A stretch of DNA of 64,000 nucleotides from Dioszegia crocea (lineage: Eukaryota > Basidiomycota > Tremellomycetes > Tremellales > Bulleribasidiaceae): assembly GCA_001600615.1 (NCBI GenBank), contig BCKK01000003.1:1252500-1316499 (forward strand), written 5' to 3'. Below, piece after piece: positions 23,679 through 36,631 of this stretch; the first letter of the stretch is position 1; every line of letters begins with the position of its first letter. Both the position numbers and the translations under genes were made by a program. The notes below the pieces were generated by a model. That model was given only the letters and a program-made list of their open reading frames with translations, made no database searches and had not been told where the DNA came from.

Positions 23679-24703
23679 ATGTCTGGACTGGACCCAGAGA
23701 TTGATTCACTGGCAAGAAAGATCGCACAGGCCTTCAAAGAGTGAGCTCGGTGGGCCAATCTACGAGGAACGAGCTGACGAAGAGAAGGAACCCCGCAGAC
23801 CGTCGGTTGCTGATTGCAATTGCAGGGTATGGCCCACTCACATCCTGACAGAGAGCGCCTGACTGACTGTGCAGCCCTCCAGGATCAGGCAAATCTACGT
23901 TAGCATACCCGCTCACCGCTCATCTCAACGCGATATTGCGAGGTCAGCCAGAAGGGAGGTACATCACCGACGCGGAGACGGGCCTCACGCTCCCAGAAGC
24001 TGATTCGAGCTCTGGGGTAGACGAGGGCGGTGACGAACAAGACGTAGCGGTATGCGTCGGGTTGGACGGATGGCACTACTCCCGAGCAGAGCTGGACGGG
24101 TTCGATGACCCAGCAGAGGCTCATTGGAGAAGGGTAAGTATCTTCCAGACGTGTGCCGGGCACGGAGCGTTGCGGCTGATATCACAGGGCGCAGCCTTCA
24201 CCTTCAACCTCCCTTCCTACCTGACTTTCCTACAACATCTTCGTATACCCCTCATTCCAGACCCAGCACCTCTCGGCATCCCCTTCCCAACATTCGACCA
24301 CGCCCTAAAAGACCCCTCTCCATCACCCTTCCCCATCTTACCTCAACATCGGATAGTCATCATTGAGGGGCTGTACACTATGCTTGATAAGCCAGGCTGG
24401 AGAGGTTGTGCGGAGATGATGGACATGCGGGTTTGGGTGGAGTCGGATAGAGAGGTGTGTAGGCGGCGGTTGATCAAGCGGAACTATGAGGCGGGGGTGG
24501 TCGATGATCTCAAGGCGTGCGAGGAAAGGGGTGAGTCTGCTTGGGCCATGGTGACATTGGTGGGAAGTGCAGCTGACGCTACAGTGGATGCGTCGGATAT
24601 GGTGAACGGAGATGAAGTCCGGCAGTTCCGATATAAACCCACCGACACTGTTACTCCTTCAGACTCGCCTAGGCATACAATTGCAGATGTACCCCCTTCA
24701 TGA
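23679..24703 (+). CDS. P-loop kinase of the phosphoribulokinase/uridine kinase superfamily (YFH7-like)
   Basis: Five exons (23679-23740, 23785-23826, 23875-24133, 24188-24530, 24585-24703) give 274 aa. The Walker A motif GPPGSGKST follows RRLLIAIAG and is split by an intron after the first Gly. The acceptor-binding region VCVGLDGWHYSRAELD and strand RIVIIEGLYTMLDKPGW are typical of fungal Yfh7-like kinases and PanK/uridine kinase relatives. The lid helix reads VESDREVCRRRLIKRNYEAGV. The physiological substrate of this group is not established. The 54-nt last intron is in frame; splicing it gives EERVDASDMVNGDEV. No transit peptide is evident. Confidence 0.82.
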
Positions 24704-24995
24704 TCTGCACAGATTACTCTTCTTCTGTCTATATAGACTCGTTTCAAAGAAAGGTTGATAAGCTGATCTCTTCATCCGCTGTTTAAACGGTATAATAGCG
24801 TAATCAGGAAGCATACATATCTCAAGCGCAATACAAGCAACTTCATCTGATGTGAATTGTACAATATATTTCCATCCCTCTTCAGCGCCTCATCGAAACA
24901 CCCTCCCGCGCCCGCCTTGTATGATCATCGTGTCGTGACCGGTCGGTCTAAGCGTCGGAACGAGAGCCCCCCCGGAATAGCGAAACATGTGCCCG

Positions 24996-26434
24996 CTAGC
25001 ACATGGGATCATCGTCGTCAACCAGGACGATCTTGCGAGTGGACTCCAGATCTTCGGCGAAGGGGTCTTTGGGATATGAGGTGACCCGTAGAGCTCGTCG
25101 GAATGTCCGGCATGGCTTGAAGATGTTATTGTAAACGACTTCCTCAGCCTGATGCGGGGCCGGTCCCCAACCAAAGGGGATGTCGACGATTACGAGCCGC
25201 TGGAGCTTTGGTAGATCGAGCTTATTCTATTGGTCAGCTTATATCGATTCGCTCCAGCTCAACCGGTACTCACCTCGTATATCCGGGGATATTCATGCGT
25301 GTTGTTGAACCTCGCAGGATACTCGACTGGCCGTTCAAAGGCAAGGACCGCAAGGTTAGGTAGAGAGGTGTGGCCGAAGTATGCCATCTGCCACGTCTGC
25401 AAACTGCAGAGCATACCGATGGCATACGGACCATAGAGCGCGAGGCCAAGTAGGGCCTTATGGACGCAGATAGCGCCAACCTGGAGAATTCTCTCGATGG
25501 GGCTGGCGAACTGTTGAGGGGATAGGTGGATAGTGAGGTATGCGATGCTATTGGTTGTGCCAAGTATAGCCTCGAGAGCGCCGTTCACAATTGTGATGTG
25601 CCCTGTGACGGTGAGATACCGTAGGTAGTTGTATTTCTGCCCTCCCAGGTGTTGCAGTTCCCCTCGGTAGATCCGAGTATGACAGCTCAATACGAGTTCG
25701 GTAAAGTCCGAACAGCATGTTGAGAATTGAGCGAGATGGGCAAAGACCCGAGCGGAAGTGGTGAGGACGAGCTGGGTCAGCTTGGGGAAGCGGACCTCCG
25801 CCTGTCGGAATGGCATCGGCCATATTTCCGACATTTCGAGACCGTGGATGTGCTGGCCCCGATCCAAGGCATGTCCAATGAACATGTCCGGCCAGGGACC
25901 AAAGCCAAACCCGCTCGGTCCCGGTATGGTCCACTGACCATCGAGCATGTGGATGGCAACGTGTGTTAACTGGGATGCGAATCTGATGATGTATCGCCAT
26001 CCAGCGTCGGGTTGGCAGTCAAGTATCTCTACTGTGAGCTCCCGGAGGTAAGAAGCGGATGATGGATGGGCGTAGAGATGTGACTCGAATCGAGCGTTGG
26101 CGAGGTTGAGTAGGAAGGGGCGCAGGGTATCCCGTGGCCTTGTAGTGGTCGGAGCGTGTTTTCGGTCCCAATGGCGGTATACTGCTCCCATCAACAATAA
26201 GCTCTGTCCTTACTCAAGTCAAGCTTCATCGGAATGTGACTTACTATCTGTCACCCAAGGAGGGCTTGCTCGGATAACCTGCGCCTTCAAAAATGGACGT
26301 AGTGCCAATTCAGCACCAGCTCGGACCCACTTGCTCGTCGCTGACAATCGCCATACCGCCTTCTCGTCACAGTAGTCTGCAATCTGCTGAAGCAGTTCCA
26401 GGGGAAGTCGGTCGAGGCGAGGGGCCGCTGGCAT
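24996..26434 (-). CDS. F-box/LRR-like protein, family A copy 3
   Basis: Three exons (26434-26245, 26181-25274, 25226-24996) give 442 aa; introns are 63 nt (phase 1) and 47 nt (phase 0). F-box: DRLPLELLQQIADYCDEKAV then WRLSATSKWVRAGAELALRP. Leucine-rich core: FPKLTQLVLTTSARVFAHLAQ, LRYLTVTGHITIV and LLGLALYGPYAIGML. The C-terminal exon reads NKLDLPKLQRLVIVD and ends in YPKDPFAEDLESTRKIVLVD. It is closest to its downstream neighbour (26829-28236), with which it shares VKY-type motifs and both intron positions, pointing to recent tandem duplication. Presumed SCF adaptor; target unknown. Confidence 0.8.
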
Positions 26435-26828
26435 CTCTGCTCGGTATTGGTAAGGTATGTGAGGTGGGAGTACGGAGTGATGAGTTGGGTGGCAAATACA
26501 GTATATGCAAATTGCTGGCAATTGTCAAAGAGGCGGTTATGCGCTGCCGGATGCTCGTGCCTGACAGGAGTGTCAAGACCGATGTGGTGAGCTCCTATTA
26601 TCAAAAGCGGGCATATAGCACGCCTGTAGGCACGAGGATCCAGATCTACTATACAACACAAGCATACATGAGTTAAGGCGCATTACAATTGACTTTCTCT
26701 GAATTGCCATCCTCCCTTCCAGGACCCTCCGTCACAGGCGCCATGTTCCTCCTTACCGCCACCGTTCCTTCTCGGGTGTATGTCGTCGATCTGGACTAAA
26801 TGGAAATGCTTGTCGAGATCCGCCCGGT
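26435..26828. other. Intergenic between paralogous F-box genes
   Basis: 394 bp, 5' side of copy 3 and 3' flank of copy 4. Open frames here are shadows; nothing recognised. Confidence 0.5.
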
Positions 26829-28236
26829 TTACATGAGGTGGTCTGGATCTCTGTCCATCATGACGATTTGACAAACGGACTCGAGATCCGCTGCGAAAGG
26901 GTCTTTTGGGTAGGATGCGACTCGCACCACTCGTTGAAAAGTCGGAGACGGCACGAAGATGTTGTTGGTGACGACTTCGACGTGTTGTGGTCCGGTCGGA
27001 CAGTCTCGCTCGTCGACCACCACAAGTCGTTCCAATCTGGGTAGATTGAGTCTTTCCTGATGGGTCAGCACATGTAGTCCTGCAGATTTCAAAGCGGACT
27101 TACCTCTGCGATCAAGGGAAAGCTGAAGTCGTCGTCGTCGGGATCCTCTGTGTAGGAGGTGGGCCGTTCAAAGGCCAAGACAGCCAAGTTGGGTAGGAAT
27201 GGGAAGTTGATGTATGTAATCTGCCTCATTTGCAGAGCGTGGAGCAGGCCGATAGAGTGAGGGCCGTAGAGCGCCAAACCTAGGAGAGGCAGGTGCCCGC
27301 ATACCTGATCCAAGGCGAAGTACTCGAGGATCGGGAGCATGTACTTCTGGAGGGCGAGCCGGATAGTGAGGTAGCGAATGGAGGTGGATGGTGAGAGGAT
27401 GTCATCGAGCCCGACCAGTATCATTTTCGCGAAGCCAGTCAGGGTCAGAGAGACGAGCCGGTCGAACCTGTGTGCGCCCACGCTCCTGACATCCCCAACA
27501 TTGGCATCTTGGCAGCTTAGCCGGAGCTCCAGCAGATCCGGAACGCAGGGAGCGATTTGGATGAAGTGCGAGTAGATTCGGGCGGTGACGACGAGATCGA
27601 GGTGGGTGAGGTGTGGGAATTTGACTTTGGATAGGCGGAACGCCTTGGGCCAGACCTTCTTGATCAGCAGACCATGGACGAACCTAGGGTTGGTTTCCTG
27701 TGGGAGTGGCTCTCGCCAATCTCCTGTGATACACCACTGGGCATCTAACATGTGAATCCTGAGATGAGTCAATTGGGGGGCAAATTTGGTTATTTGCCGC
27801 CAACCCGCACTGGGTTCGCTGTCTAGGATCTCTACCGTGAGATCGCGGAGGAGTGAGGTGGATAGTGGGTGAATGTTGAGATGTGACTCGAAGAAGTTGT
27901 TCTTCTGTTGGAGCCGGAAGGGGCGGGAGGGATCCCGCGATTGGGTGGTGATGGGGGCGAAACTTCTGCTGAATGGTGTATGTACTGCTCGCATCAGCTA
28001 TTATCTGAGGGGGCCAGTCTGATATATAATGGAATCTCCTTACTATTGACCACCCATGGTGGTCGTACGCGTACCGTCTGTACCCTCAAGAACTTCCGAA
28101 GGGCCATCGTGCCTCCAGACCTGATCCACTTGCTCGTCGCGGCCAATTGCCACACCGTCTTCTCATCGCAGAAGGCTGCGATATGCTGCAATACTTCGAG
28201 CGGAAGGCCGTCAAGGCGAGGGGCCACCCCTGGCAT
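26829..28236 (-). CDS. F-box/LRR-like protein, family A copy 4
   Basis: Three exons (28236-28044, 27984-27104, 27056-26829) give 433 aa; introns are 59 nt (phase 1) and 47 nt (phase 0). F-box: DGLPLEVLQHIAAFCDEKTV, then WQLAATSKWIRSGG. The core has FESHLNIHPLSTSLLRDLTV, FPHLTHLDLVVTARIYSHFIQ and LLGLALYGPHSIGLLHALQ. The last exon begins ERLNLPRLERLVVVD and ends YPKDPFAADLESVCQIVMMD, almost superposable on copy 3. The acceptor of intron 1 is GAGCAG, the same as in copy 3, which settles the join for both. Function inferred only: SCF substrate receptor. Confidence 0.8.
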
Positions 28237-28644
28237 ATTTGTGTGGTGTTGGTAGATGGTGGATATGAAGTTGGGTAATGGGTGGCAAAAGTCAAGATGG
28301 CAAGTCCGGTCCGGTCGCTTATATACAGCTGTGCCCGTGCCTGAAAGACTCCTTAGAGCCGCTAGTGTGCGAGTGTGGCGGTTGGGATGTGTTCCCTCAT
28401 TGAGTGCAGGGACGCCTTCTGGCAAAGCCGGGCTGCAAGACTTCACGAATCAGACTCAAAACATTGGGCTAAGTATTTGAATCTGGCCAGAGCTTCAAGT
28501 CGGCTTGAAGCTTCAATTTGTTGTCCATCCTGACCAGGCCTCTCCCTCCCTTCCATACCTAGCTATCTCGATCCCCATCTTCCCATCTCGGGCATCCATT
28601 ACCATTTGGCCACACCTCGACCTGTCCCTTCCCCGTGCTTGATC
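28237..28644. other. Intergenic, copy 4 promoter
   Basis: 408 bp. AGCTTCAAG (28491-28499) and GCTTGAAGCTTCAA (28503-28516) form a small cluster of GCTTCAAG half-sites; similar sites occur near 44852 and 49057. No gene seen. Confidence 0.4.
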
Positions 28645-30131
28645 CTACTCATCGTTTTCCGACACATCGTCGTGAGGTCGCTCGACGGACCCGAACATGG
28701 CTTCTTCCTCCAGCGTGTCCGGGTTGGAGAACGGATCATCGGGGTAGTCGTGGAGGAATTGGACCTTGCGGAGGGTGGGGTATCGCTGAAAGAGTTTCCA
28801 CATTTCAGAGCCCGAGGATTCGGAGCGATGCTCAGATCTCGAGCGTGGCCGGTACCAGCCTGTGGGGTCGTAGTCGGGTAAGCTGCCCGAGTCTAAGAAG
28901 CGTCGATTGACCCAGGATAGATACTGCAGAGCGGGGAAGTCCGGCTCGAGCTTGGTTTCCTGTGATATAAGCTATGCGTCTTGATCGACAAGGCCCAGCA
29001 GGAGATCTGCTCACTTCGCTCAACATCGGGTAAAGGCTATATTCGTCGCCGTTCTGCCCGGAAATCTCTTCCAGCACCAAGGTTCTGATATGACCCAAGC
29101 GCCCCTTTACCACCGACTCCAGCATTAATAAAAGCTCAGTAACGCTTTCTCCGTACAACGCCAGACCAACGATTGTTGGACAGGAGGCAACGATCGAGAT
29201 AATGGTCTTACTGACAGGCCTGTAGGGTCTGTACGTCGAAAGTGTAGTGTGAAGAGTGAGGAATCTTATGTTGGGGGCGGAGAAGATGAGAGGCCGGAGG
29301 ATTTTAGAGATCAGGTTGTCTTCTCCTGCGATGGTCAATCGTTCGAGCGTTGGGAAGTTCCGGGGTTCGACGTTGAACGGTGCAGCGGGACCTTCATAAG
29401 AATCGCTGCCAAGCTGCCCGTGGCAGCTCAGACTGAGATGTTGGAGTTCGGGCAGGCAAGGAGCTATACCGGCGAAATGGTCGAGAACTCTCGCTGTTGC
29501 ACAAAGCGTCAGAGTAATGAGTTTGGTGAACTGCACGTCGGGTGGATAGAGGACTCGCGACCAGGTATCGATGGGAAGGACAGCTCCAGCACGGGCTGCC
29601 TTCCTTCTCGGATCACCGTACCCGTCTTTTTCGCCTGCCGGCCAGAGCCGGTCAAAGATGTGGATTTCGAGCTCTTCGAGCTGCTCGGCGAAAAGCTGCA
29701 AGTAAGGCCAATTGGACGCCGTATCCTCGTCTCTGACCTCTAGTACAAGTTTGCGCATACGGATGAGATTCTCCGTTTGCGCCGAGGCTGCGATGTGGCG
29801 CCCGAACCGATCAGAGAGGGAGGTGAGGTCGAGGGCTCGGACGAGGAGAGCATCTTCAGTCGCGTGGATGGGATCAATAGGGGTATAGACTGATACTCGT
29901 TAGCTAAACCCTAGCCTTGGGAAGAAGACCTGACTCACTGTCGTGGAACAAAGGAGGGTCAAGGATCACCCTCTTCTCCACTAAGAAAGGCCTCAACGTA
30001 ACTTTCACTGCTGCCCGCACATGCCTGCATACCGCTCTCAGACGCCAGATTGTGATCTCGTCCGTATACTCTGCTATCTGCACGAGGATCTCTGCTGGGA
30101 GATCGGGTAGGGATGGAGGTAGGTCGGGCAT
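28645..30131 (-). CDS. F-box/LRR-like protein, family A copy 5
   Basis: Three exons (30131-29939, 29889-29015, 28959-28645) give 460 aa; introns are 49 nt (phase 1) and 55 nt (phase 0). F-box: PDLPAEILVQIAEYTDEITI, then WRLRAVCRHVRAAV. Middle: MRKLVLEVRDEDTASNWPYL, FTKLITLTLCATARVLDHFAG and VGLALYGESVTELLLMLES. The C-terminal exon is longer than in its siblings, with a polar insert (RPRSRSEHRSESSGSEMW), and then returns to LFQRYPTLRKVQFLHDYPDD and PFSNPDTLEEEA. Presumed SCF adaptor of unknown target. Confidence 0.8.
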
Positions 30132-30768
30132 AGCGCGATGAAGGGGATGAGGTTGATTGTTTGGTCGAAACTTAAAGGGATTGGTTGAGGATCTCCGGCT
30201 GCGATGATGGGATAGTCGAGTGACTGCACGTTGCTGCTAGAGTTTCTATGACTATAGCAGCGATAGTGGCGTCGCGCGCTGAGAGATATGAGCTTAAAGG
30301 GGGAAATCGAGACGAGATGGAATTGGAAGGAATGAGTTGTTGGGTGAAAAAGGAAAAAGGATTTCTGTTGATCTGGTGCATGGTGGCCGATGTCAGATTC
30401 TGCTTCCTTCATTCATTAGACAACTCGTTGGATAACTCGAAGTGCCAATTCTGGCTATGTGGCTCTTGTTTATCAGACCACAGGGGCTCAGAATGAGTAT
30501 ATTATGATACATTTCCGCATAACCTAAGGTTGTCCGGCGGACTTCAAATCTGTATCGTATAATCACCTCCCCAAACTCCCTTCATTCACAAGCAACTTTT
30601 CCACGCGTAATATCCCAAACCCTCTTCATCACCACGACCATCCCCCCTCCCCATTCCATCCCCTTCACCTTGACCTCGCTGTGTCCCGACCCCAGACTTC
30701 CCACCCCAACCCCCATCCACCTGAACCTCGCCACATCCCTCCCCTGACCCTGTCCTCGACCGCCAGAC
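30132..30768. other. Intergenic between copies 5 and 6
   Basis: 637 bp. 30582-30768 is GC-biased and stays open for about 60 codons on the minus strand beyond the copy 6 stop in another frame, so a missed 3' exon or an old extension of copy 6 is possible. The rest shows nothing. Confidence 0.4.
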
Positions 30769-32266
30769 TTAGACGCCCTCGCCTCCATCCTCGATATCGG
30801 CTCGCTTGACGCTACATTTGACAATGCGGTTTGGCATGGCTAGGAAGGGGTTGGTGGGGTATTCGGAGACCCACATCACCTTCTGCAAGGTAGGATAGTG
30901 ATTGAAAAGACCAGCCAGAGTATCTTCGGTGTAGTAGCCCGACGGCCCGGTCTTGTCGATGTTGACACGGCTCCTCCACTCATGATCGACGTAAATGATG
31001 CGCTTCACCTGCAGTTCGGGTCGAGTGCAGGAAGACTGGGCCTGGGATGGTCAGCAGGATTCGTGAAAACACGGGATAAGAAATTCACATCACCAAGCAA
31101 GGGATAGAAAGGATGACCGTCAATCTTGGTGCCGTCGTGTTCAATCACCAATGTCGACAACTTCAGCCCTCCTTCTCGCTTCTCTACACCCTGTAGGTCC
31201 CGCAACAGCCCGAAGAAGTACAGGGTGCACAAGCCATATAAAGCTTGACCCTTGAGCCGCTTATGCACCGAGACTGCTTGGACCAGAGGGACGATCGACG
31301 CGAGTTCGTAATCATTCATAGATTGGCCAAGGTTGGAAATTTGGGTAATGAGGTAGTTGAGCTTGGGGGAGAGGGGCAGCATCGCAGCTACGACCGCGAC
31401 GACAAAGAAGCCGTGTCCCGCCACAGTGAGCGTGACGAGCCTGTCGAAGGTGTTGCATCCGTCGATCATGTCGTATTGATCCATATCGTACTCGCCCCGA
31501 AAGTGCGAGCTGACGGTGATATTGACGAGATTCGGCGCGTATTTGGCGAAGCGGGCAAGATGTTCAGCCCCGCGGGCTTGACAAGCGAGAGTGAGATGGG
31601 TGAGATTGGGGAAAGAGGTAATTTCGGGGTTGGTGAAAACCTCATCCCAGACTTCGCCAGTCATCATTGACCCCTCGATGATGTTTGACCGCCCATCGTC
31701 TCCGTACTGCTCATTCTCAATTGAGTTCTCCCAGTAGCAATCCTTCATGTGGATGATAAGGGTCACCAGTTGTGGAGCGAATTCCTGGACCAGAGCCCAG
31801 CCGGGGGCACTGCGGTAGTCTTCCAGCTCGATGGTGAGGCTGCGGAGGAGTGTGGCAGCGGCAGGATATGCGACGAGGTGTTTGGTGAACCGTTTGCAAC
31901 TTCGGACCAAGGCAAGCCCTCGAGCGTTGTTTCCAGCGGCGAATTTGAGGTCAATCTCTTCAAAGACTAATCTCGTCAGCCAACTGAAATGTGGCGAAAT
32001 AGTGACAAGGCGGATGATGAGGGGAAAGACTTACTATCGACGATGAATGCAGGCTGACCCACGACCTTCGCCCTGTCCAGAAATCTCTTCAAAGCCGGCT
32101 CACTCGCCTCCCGCAACGCCCTGCAGGTTCCCATCAAAGACCAGATCGTACGCTTGTTGGTAAGCTCGGCGATATTCTGGAGGATCTCGATAGGCAGGTA
32201 TTCGAGAGATGGGTGGAGAGGGTCGGAGGGAGGGAGTGTCCTCAGGGTAGCGGAGCGGGTGATCAT
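30769..32266 (-). CDS. F-box/LRR-like protein, family A copy 6
   Basis: Three exons (32266-32035, 31966-31089, 31041-30769) give 460 aa; introns are 68 nt (phase 1) and 47 nt (phase 0). F-box: SLEYLPIEILQNIAELTNKR, then TIWSLMGTCRALREA. Core: FPNLTHLTLACQARGAEHLAR, LVTLTVAGHGFFVV and LKGQALYGLCTLYFFGLL. C-terminal exon: ELQVKRIIYVDHEWRSRV, then LFNHYPTLQKVMWVSEYPTNPF. It departs most from copies 3-5 in the middle, with an acidic loop (DGRSNIIEG region). Presumed ubiquitin-ligase adaptor. The 3' end could extend beyond 30769 if an intron was missed. Confidence 0.77.
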
Positions 32267-32775
32267 GCTGAGCTTAGGGCTTGGCGACTGGTTGGAATGG
32301 AAGAGGTGAAAAAGAGGGTATGCTGAATAGAGGGCTTGTAAATGTTGGTGGGGGCTGAGTGGACGGGTTGATGTCCGAAATTCGATGTCGTCGGGCTGAG
32401 GGCTTATGGATTGGGGAGGAAGGGAGAGAGAGACAGGTAAAAGAGAGAATGATTAAGGTGGCAGCGGAGAGTAGAGTGACGATTAGAGACGGTGCACTGA
32501 CCCCCTCCTTCCGCCCGTGCCTGGATCAGACACACACGCGTTTCAGATCGTCAGCTGCCTATATCCTTCCTACATCCTTTCATTTCATTTCCACCTGTAT
32601 ACCGCTGATGAGTTCATCTGCTTCTGCCTTCCCGTATTCCTACCTCTATCGGACTGCATGTATCTCCATTCTGCATTTCTTGGACCAAAATGGGCAGATC
32701 TGGTCTTCCTCCTCATTACCCGCAGCATCACGCCACGCGCCCCATCTCCATCCACAGCAGCAGCATCACCGCCCG
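32267..32775. other. Intergenic between copies 6 and 7
   Basis: 509 bp with the copy 6 upstream region and copy 7 3' flank. Open frames on the plus strand (32359-32905) lack any recognisable domain and overlap the minus-strand gene; I take them as chance. Confidence 0.5.
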
Positions 32776-34141
32776 CTACGTCTCCCCTTCCAGCCCGGCC
32801 GTCCTCTCGACGTATTGTCTGCGCTCCGCCGGTGTCGAAGGTGGACGCTCGGCAAAGGGATCGGCAGGGTATGACGAAGAACCCGAGATGAAGATGATTT
32901 GCTGAAGTGTTTTATACTGCTTGAACAAGCCATCGAGGGTAGTTGATTTAGGAAATGGGAAGGTATCCGTTCGATCGATAAAGATGAGGCGTTTAAGCAA
33001 GGGGATTTTGGGTCGGAACGATGCCTGAATGTCAGCACATCTCCATCAGACTGGTAGAACTATATAGGACATACCGGATCCAGCAACGAGTACGGGTTCC
33101 TCCCATCCCTATTGACCTCGCGGACCTGCTCCAACACCAGCGTGGTGATGTGCTGCAGGTGCTCATCCGAATCGCCATATATGGCAGAGACAAGCATGTC
33201 GCCTGCGCACGTTCCGTACAAGCACAGATTCTCAAGTTGAGCCCTGTTAGGCAGCATACGGATCAACCGACCGAGGGTGTCGAGGTTATAAGAATCGGTG
33301 ATGAGGTTAAGAGTGAGATATCTCAGAGGTTGGAGTAGGCGAACCGAGTCGCAATCTCGCCTAGATCACTTGCCCTTCCAGTAAAAGATAGTCGTTCGAG
33401 TTGTTGAGCAATGGGTTGGACAGGTATAACGGTGGAGTGATGACGCTGTCCTGCCGACTTGGAAGAAGTGAGGTTTAACTCCCGCAAGTTGACACAGCGC
33501 GTCAGGAGGCAAAGATTGTGTTGGTACAATCGAGCTGTAGTGTAAAGATGGAGAGTGGTGACGAGGGGGAACTGAGTATCGCCCGGAGGAGGCTCGAACC
33601 CGGCTGACCAGATATCTTTGGGAGATTTGTCATCTTCCATTGATCCGAGGATGTTGACCCGATCAACTAGTCGTATCGAGAGGTGCTCGAGCTGCTCAGA
33701 GAACCGCCTAATATGAGCCCATCCGGGATCTTTGTCATCATCCCTAACTTCCACCGTCAGGCGCCGGAGCAGCTCAGCAGATCTGGGATAGGAAGTGAAG
33801 TGGTCGGTGAGACGACTGCTGGCAAGCTTGAGTGCTGCTTTCCGGGCGCGGTCTGTTTTAGCAGATATGACTTTGTTGGAGGGATCTAGAGAATCAGCGT
33901 CGATGTCAAGGTCAATATAATGATTTCTACATTGAATCTGATACTCACAGTTCCCGACAACGAGTAGCGGCTCGACTTCCAGGGTCTTCTCCGCGAGGAA
34001 GGGTGTCAAGAACACCTCAGCATCCTGATGAAGTGCCCGAGAGCATCTTCTGAGTCGCCAAAGAGTTGATTGATCTGCGTAATTGATGATTTCCCTAAGA
34101 ATTTCGGGCGGGAAAATGGGGTTGTGGGTGCTGGTGGACAT
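32776..34141 (-). pseudogene. F-box/LRR-like gene, family A copy 7, with a frameshift
   Basis: Expected exons are 34141-33949, 33885-33075 and 33024-32776; introns of 63 nt (phase 1, in frame, stop-free) and 50 nt. F-box: FPPEILREIINYADQSTLWR, then RCSRALHQDAEVFLTPFL. The first 250 residues are normal (RRLTVEVRDDDKDPGWAHI; EQLEHLSIRLVDRV; QQLERLSFTG). In exon 2, at about 33335-33355, the frame runs into TGA (33323-33325). The family-like sequence LLQPLRYLTLNLI continues in another frame to LLDP, and exon 3 carries LLKRLIFIDRTDTFPF and SYPADPFAE. The exon 1+2 sum is 1004 nt, one short of a multiple of three, so a 1-nt deletion is the simplest lesion. It could be a sequencing error; otherwise the product is truncated. 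Confidence 0.72.
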
Positions 34142-34496
34142 CTCTGGCTCAGATGCCGGGTCCAGGTGGACTCCTATATATCCTCAACGGTGGATGTTGA
34201 TGAAGGATGTACAAACTGATGAGCGGTCAGACGTCAGTCAACTCAACTCGCCCGTGCCTGAATCATTTGGGTGGTGTTTCAGATTCGCACGTGGATTAGA
34301 TCCCGTCTCGTCCCACGCGCGCCTGAGCCAGCTGGAAAAGTTGAAAGGCTCGTCAATTCGCCACCTAACTATTGGTTAGACTCTGTAGACATTAGATCAT
34401 TCATCGTTGCTTCGCCGACCTACGTCTTCACTCGGGAATCCACCTCCCAAAGTCAGCCTTTCCAACGATATCGTGTCGTCCACCGCCACTGTCACC
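34142..34496. promoter_or_regulatory. Divergent promoter, F-box copy 7 / IDI1
   Basis: 355 bp between divergent starts. TATATATCCTC at about 34174-34184 lies 35-45 bp upstream of the F-box start. No sterol-type element (ATCGTATA or TCACNCCAC) could be identified with confidence. Confidence 0.35.
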
Positions 34497-35551
<1,055 letters not shown>

Positions 35552-35715
35552 GAGGGGTTTTGGCTGTTGGGTCGAGGGTGGATCTGGTTTGACTTCATTG
35601 CATCGATTTTGGTACTTCTTAAGCTACGGCATGACCCTGTGTCCCAATATGCTTTATATCCTGAGGGGCCTCTTCGCATCTAGGTGTAATTCACTCTAGG
35701 CTCGTAAGGGTTTCG

Positions 35716-36165
35716 TCATCGAAGAGACTACAATCGTTAGTCCCACACGCGAGTGATTCGCCGACAATGCAGAGGAAGAGCTCACAATCTTTCGGTCCTT
35801 TGCAGCCTTGATTTTACCTCCATACTCCGCTTGGTACGCGTTATTCTGTGCCAATTTCTGCACTATCACTAGCCCTTCCGCGGCGTCATCATCCTCGTAC
35901 GGTCTGAGGGCATACGAAGCCATAAATCTGCCCCAACCGCCATAGCTCTTGACTACTGCTCGTTCGCCGGCCGTGAGAGGGGGTTCTACACCGTCAGATT
36001 CGAATCAGGACCTCTCTTATAGATTACAGGCGACCAATACGAAGGAGGAAAGCGATAAGAGACTGCTCCTCAAAAGGCCAAGGGCGGGCGAGCAGAGCAG
36101 AGTAGAGCCGGAGCTGGGGGCTCATTGGACCCGAGCAACTTACGGAGAGCGTTGAATTGATCCAT
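35716..36165 (-). CDS. Small protein, paralog of the 36632-36891 gene (unknown function)
   Basis: Three exons (36165-36144, 35985-35786, 35727-35716) give 77 aa. The 22-nt first exon is the same length and phase as in the paralog to the right. Shared core: PLTAGERAVVKSYGGWGRFM, then ASYALRPYEDDDAAEGLVI, VQKLAQNNA. No signal peptide, transmembrane helix or known domain. The first intron is long for this genome (158 nt). The last splice gives a four-codon exon ending KISLR; reading through instead adds about 20 residues, so the C-terminus is uncertain. The helical, charged C-terminal half suggests a soluble protein. I do not recognise the family. Confidence 0.6.
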
Positions 36166-36631
36166 ATCTCTGAAAAGTGGTCTGGTCACTGATAGAGCTG
36201 CTCGCAGTGGATCTGGGTGGAGTCGAGGCGTATGTTCCATCATAAGATTGGCGAGTTGGTCCAGCAGTATCCTATAGCTAGCTGCGATGCCTACGGACAT
36301 CGCTGGATCTCCGGCGTTTCAGGTTGTTCCACCGTGGCGAGGTGGCCAGCGTGTTCCAGTATAGCCGAATGCTCGGGGATGGTAAGCGTATAGTACGCAG
36401 ACATCCGTGAGTCACAACAAAACACATCAATGACTCAGCCGAGCATGCCTCACAAATGCAGTCAGGGCTTCAATTGCATAATTACATCCCTTTCTGAGCC
36501 AGACACCATCGCAACCGGCATGACCGGAGATCTTTCACGATGCACTCTGGACTGTCTATCAGCACTTACATCACGCGCGAAATCCTGTATCCTGACTCAC
36601 CCACCACCTTATACCATCAACTCGAAACGCC
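36166..36631. other. Intergenic between the two small paralogs
   Basis: 466 bp. Upstream region of the 77-aa gene and 3' flank of its paralog. No additional copy of the conserved GERAVVK core was found. Confidence 0.5.

Noticed and set aside
29249..29743. 164-codon plus-strand frame
   Set aside because: Antisense to the leucine-rich exon of family A copy 5, which has clear family homology.
32359..32905. Overlapping plus-strand open frames opposite the copy 6/7 intergenic region
   Set aside because: They overlap the 3' exon of family A copy 7, have low-complexity Ser/Pro content and no splice logic; they are shadows.
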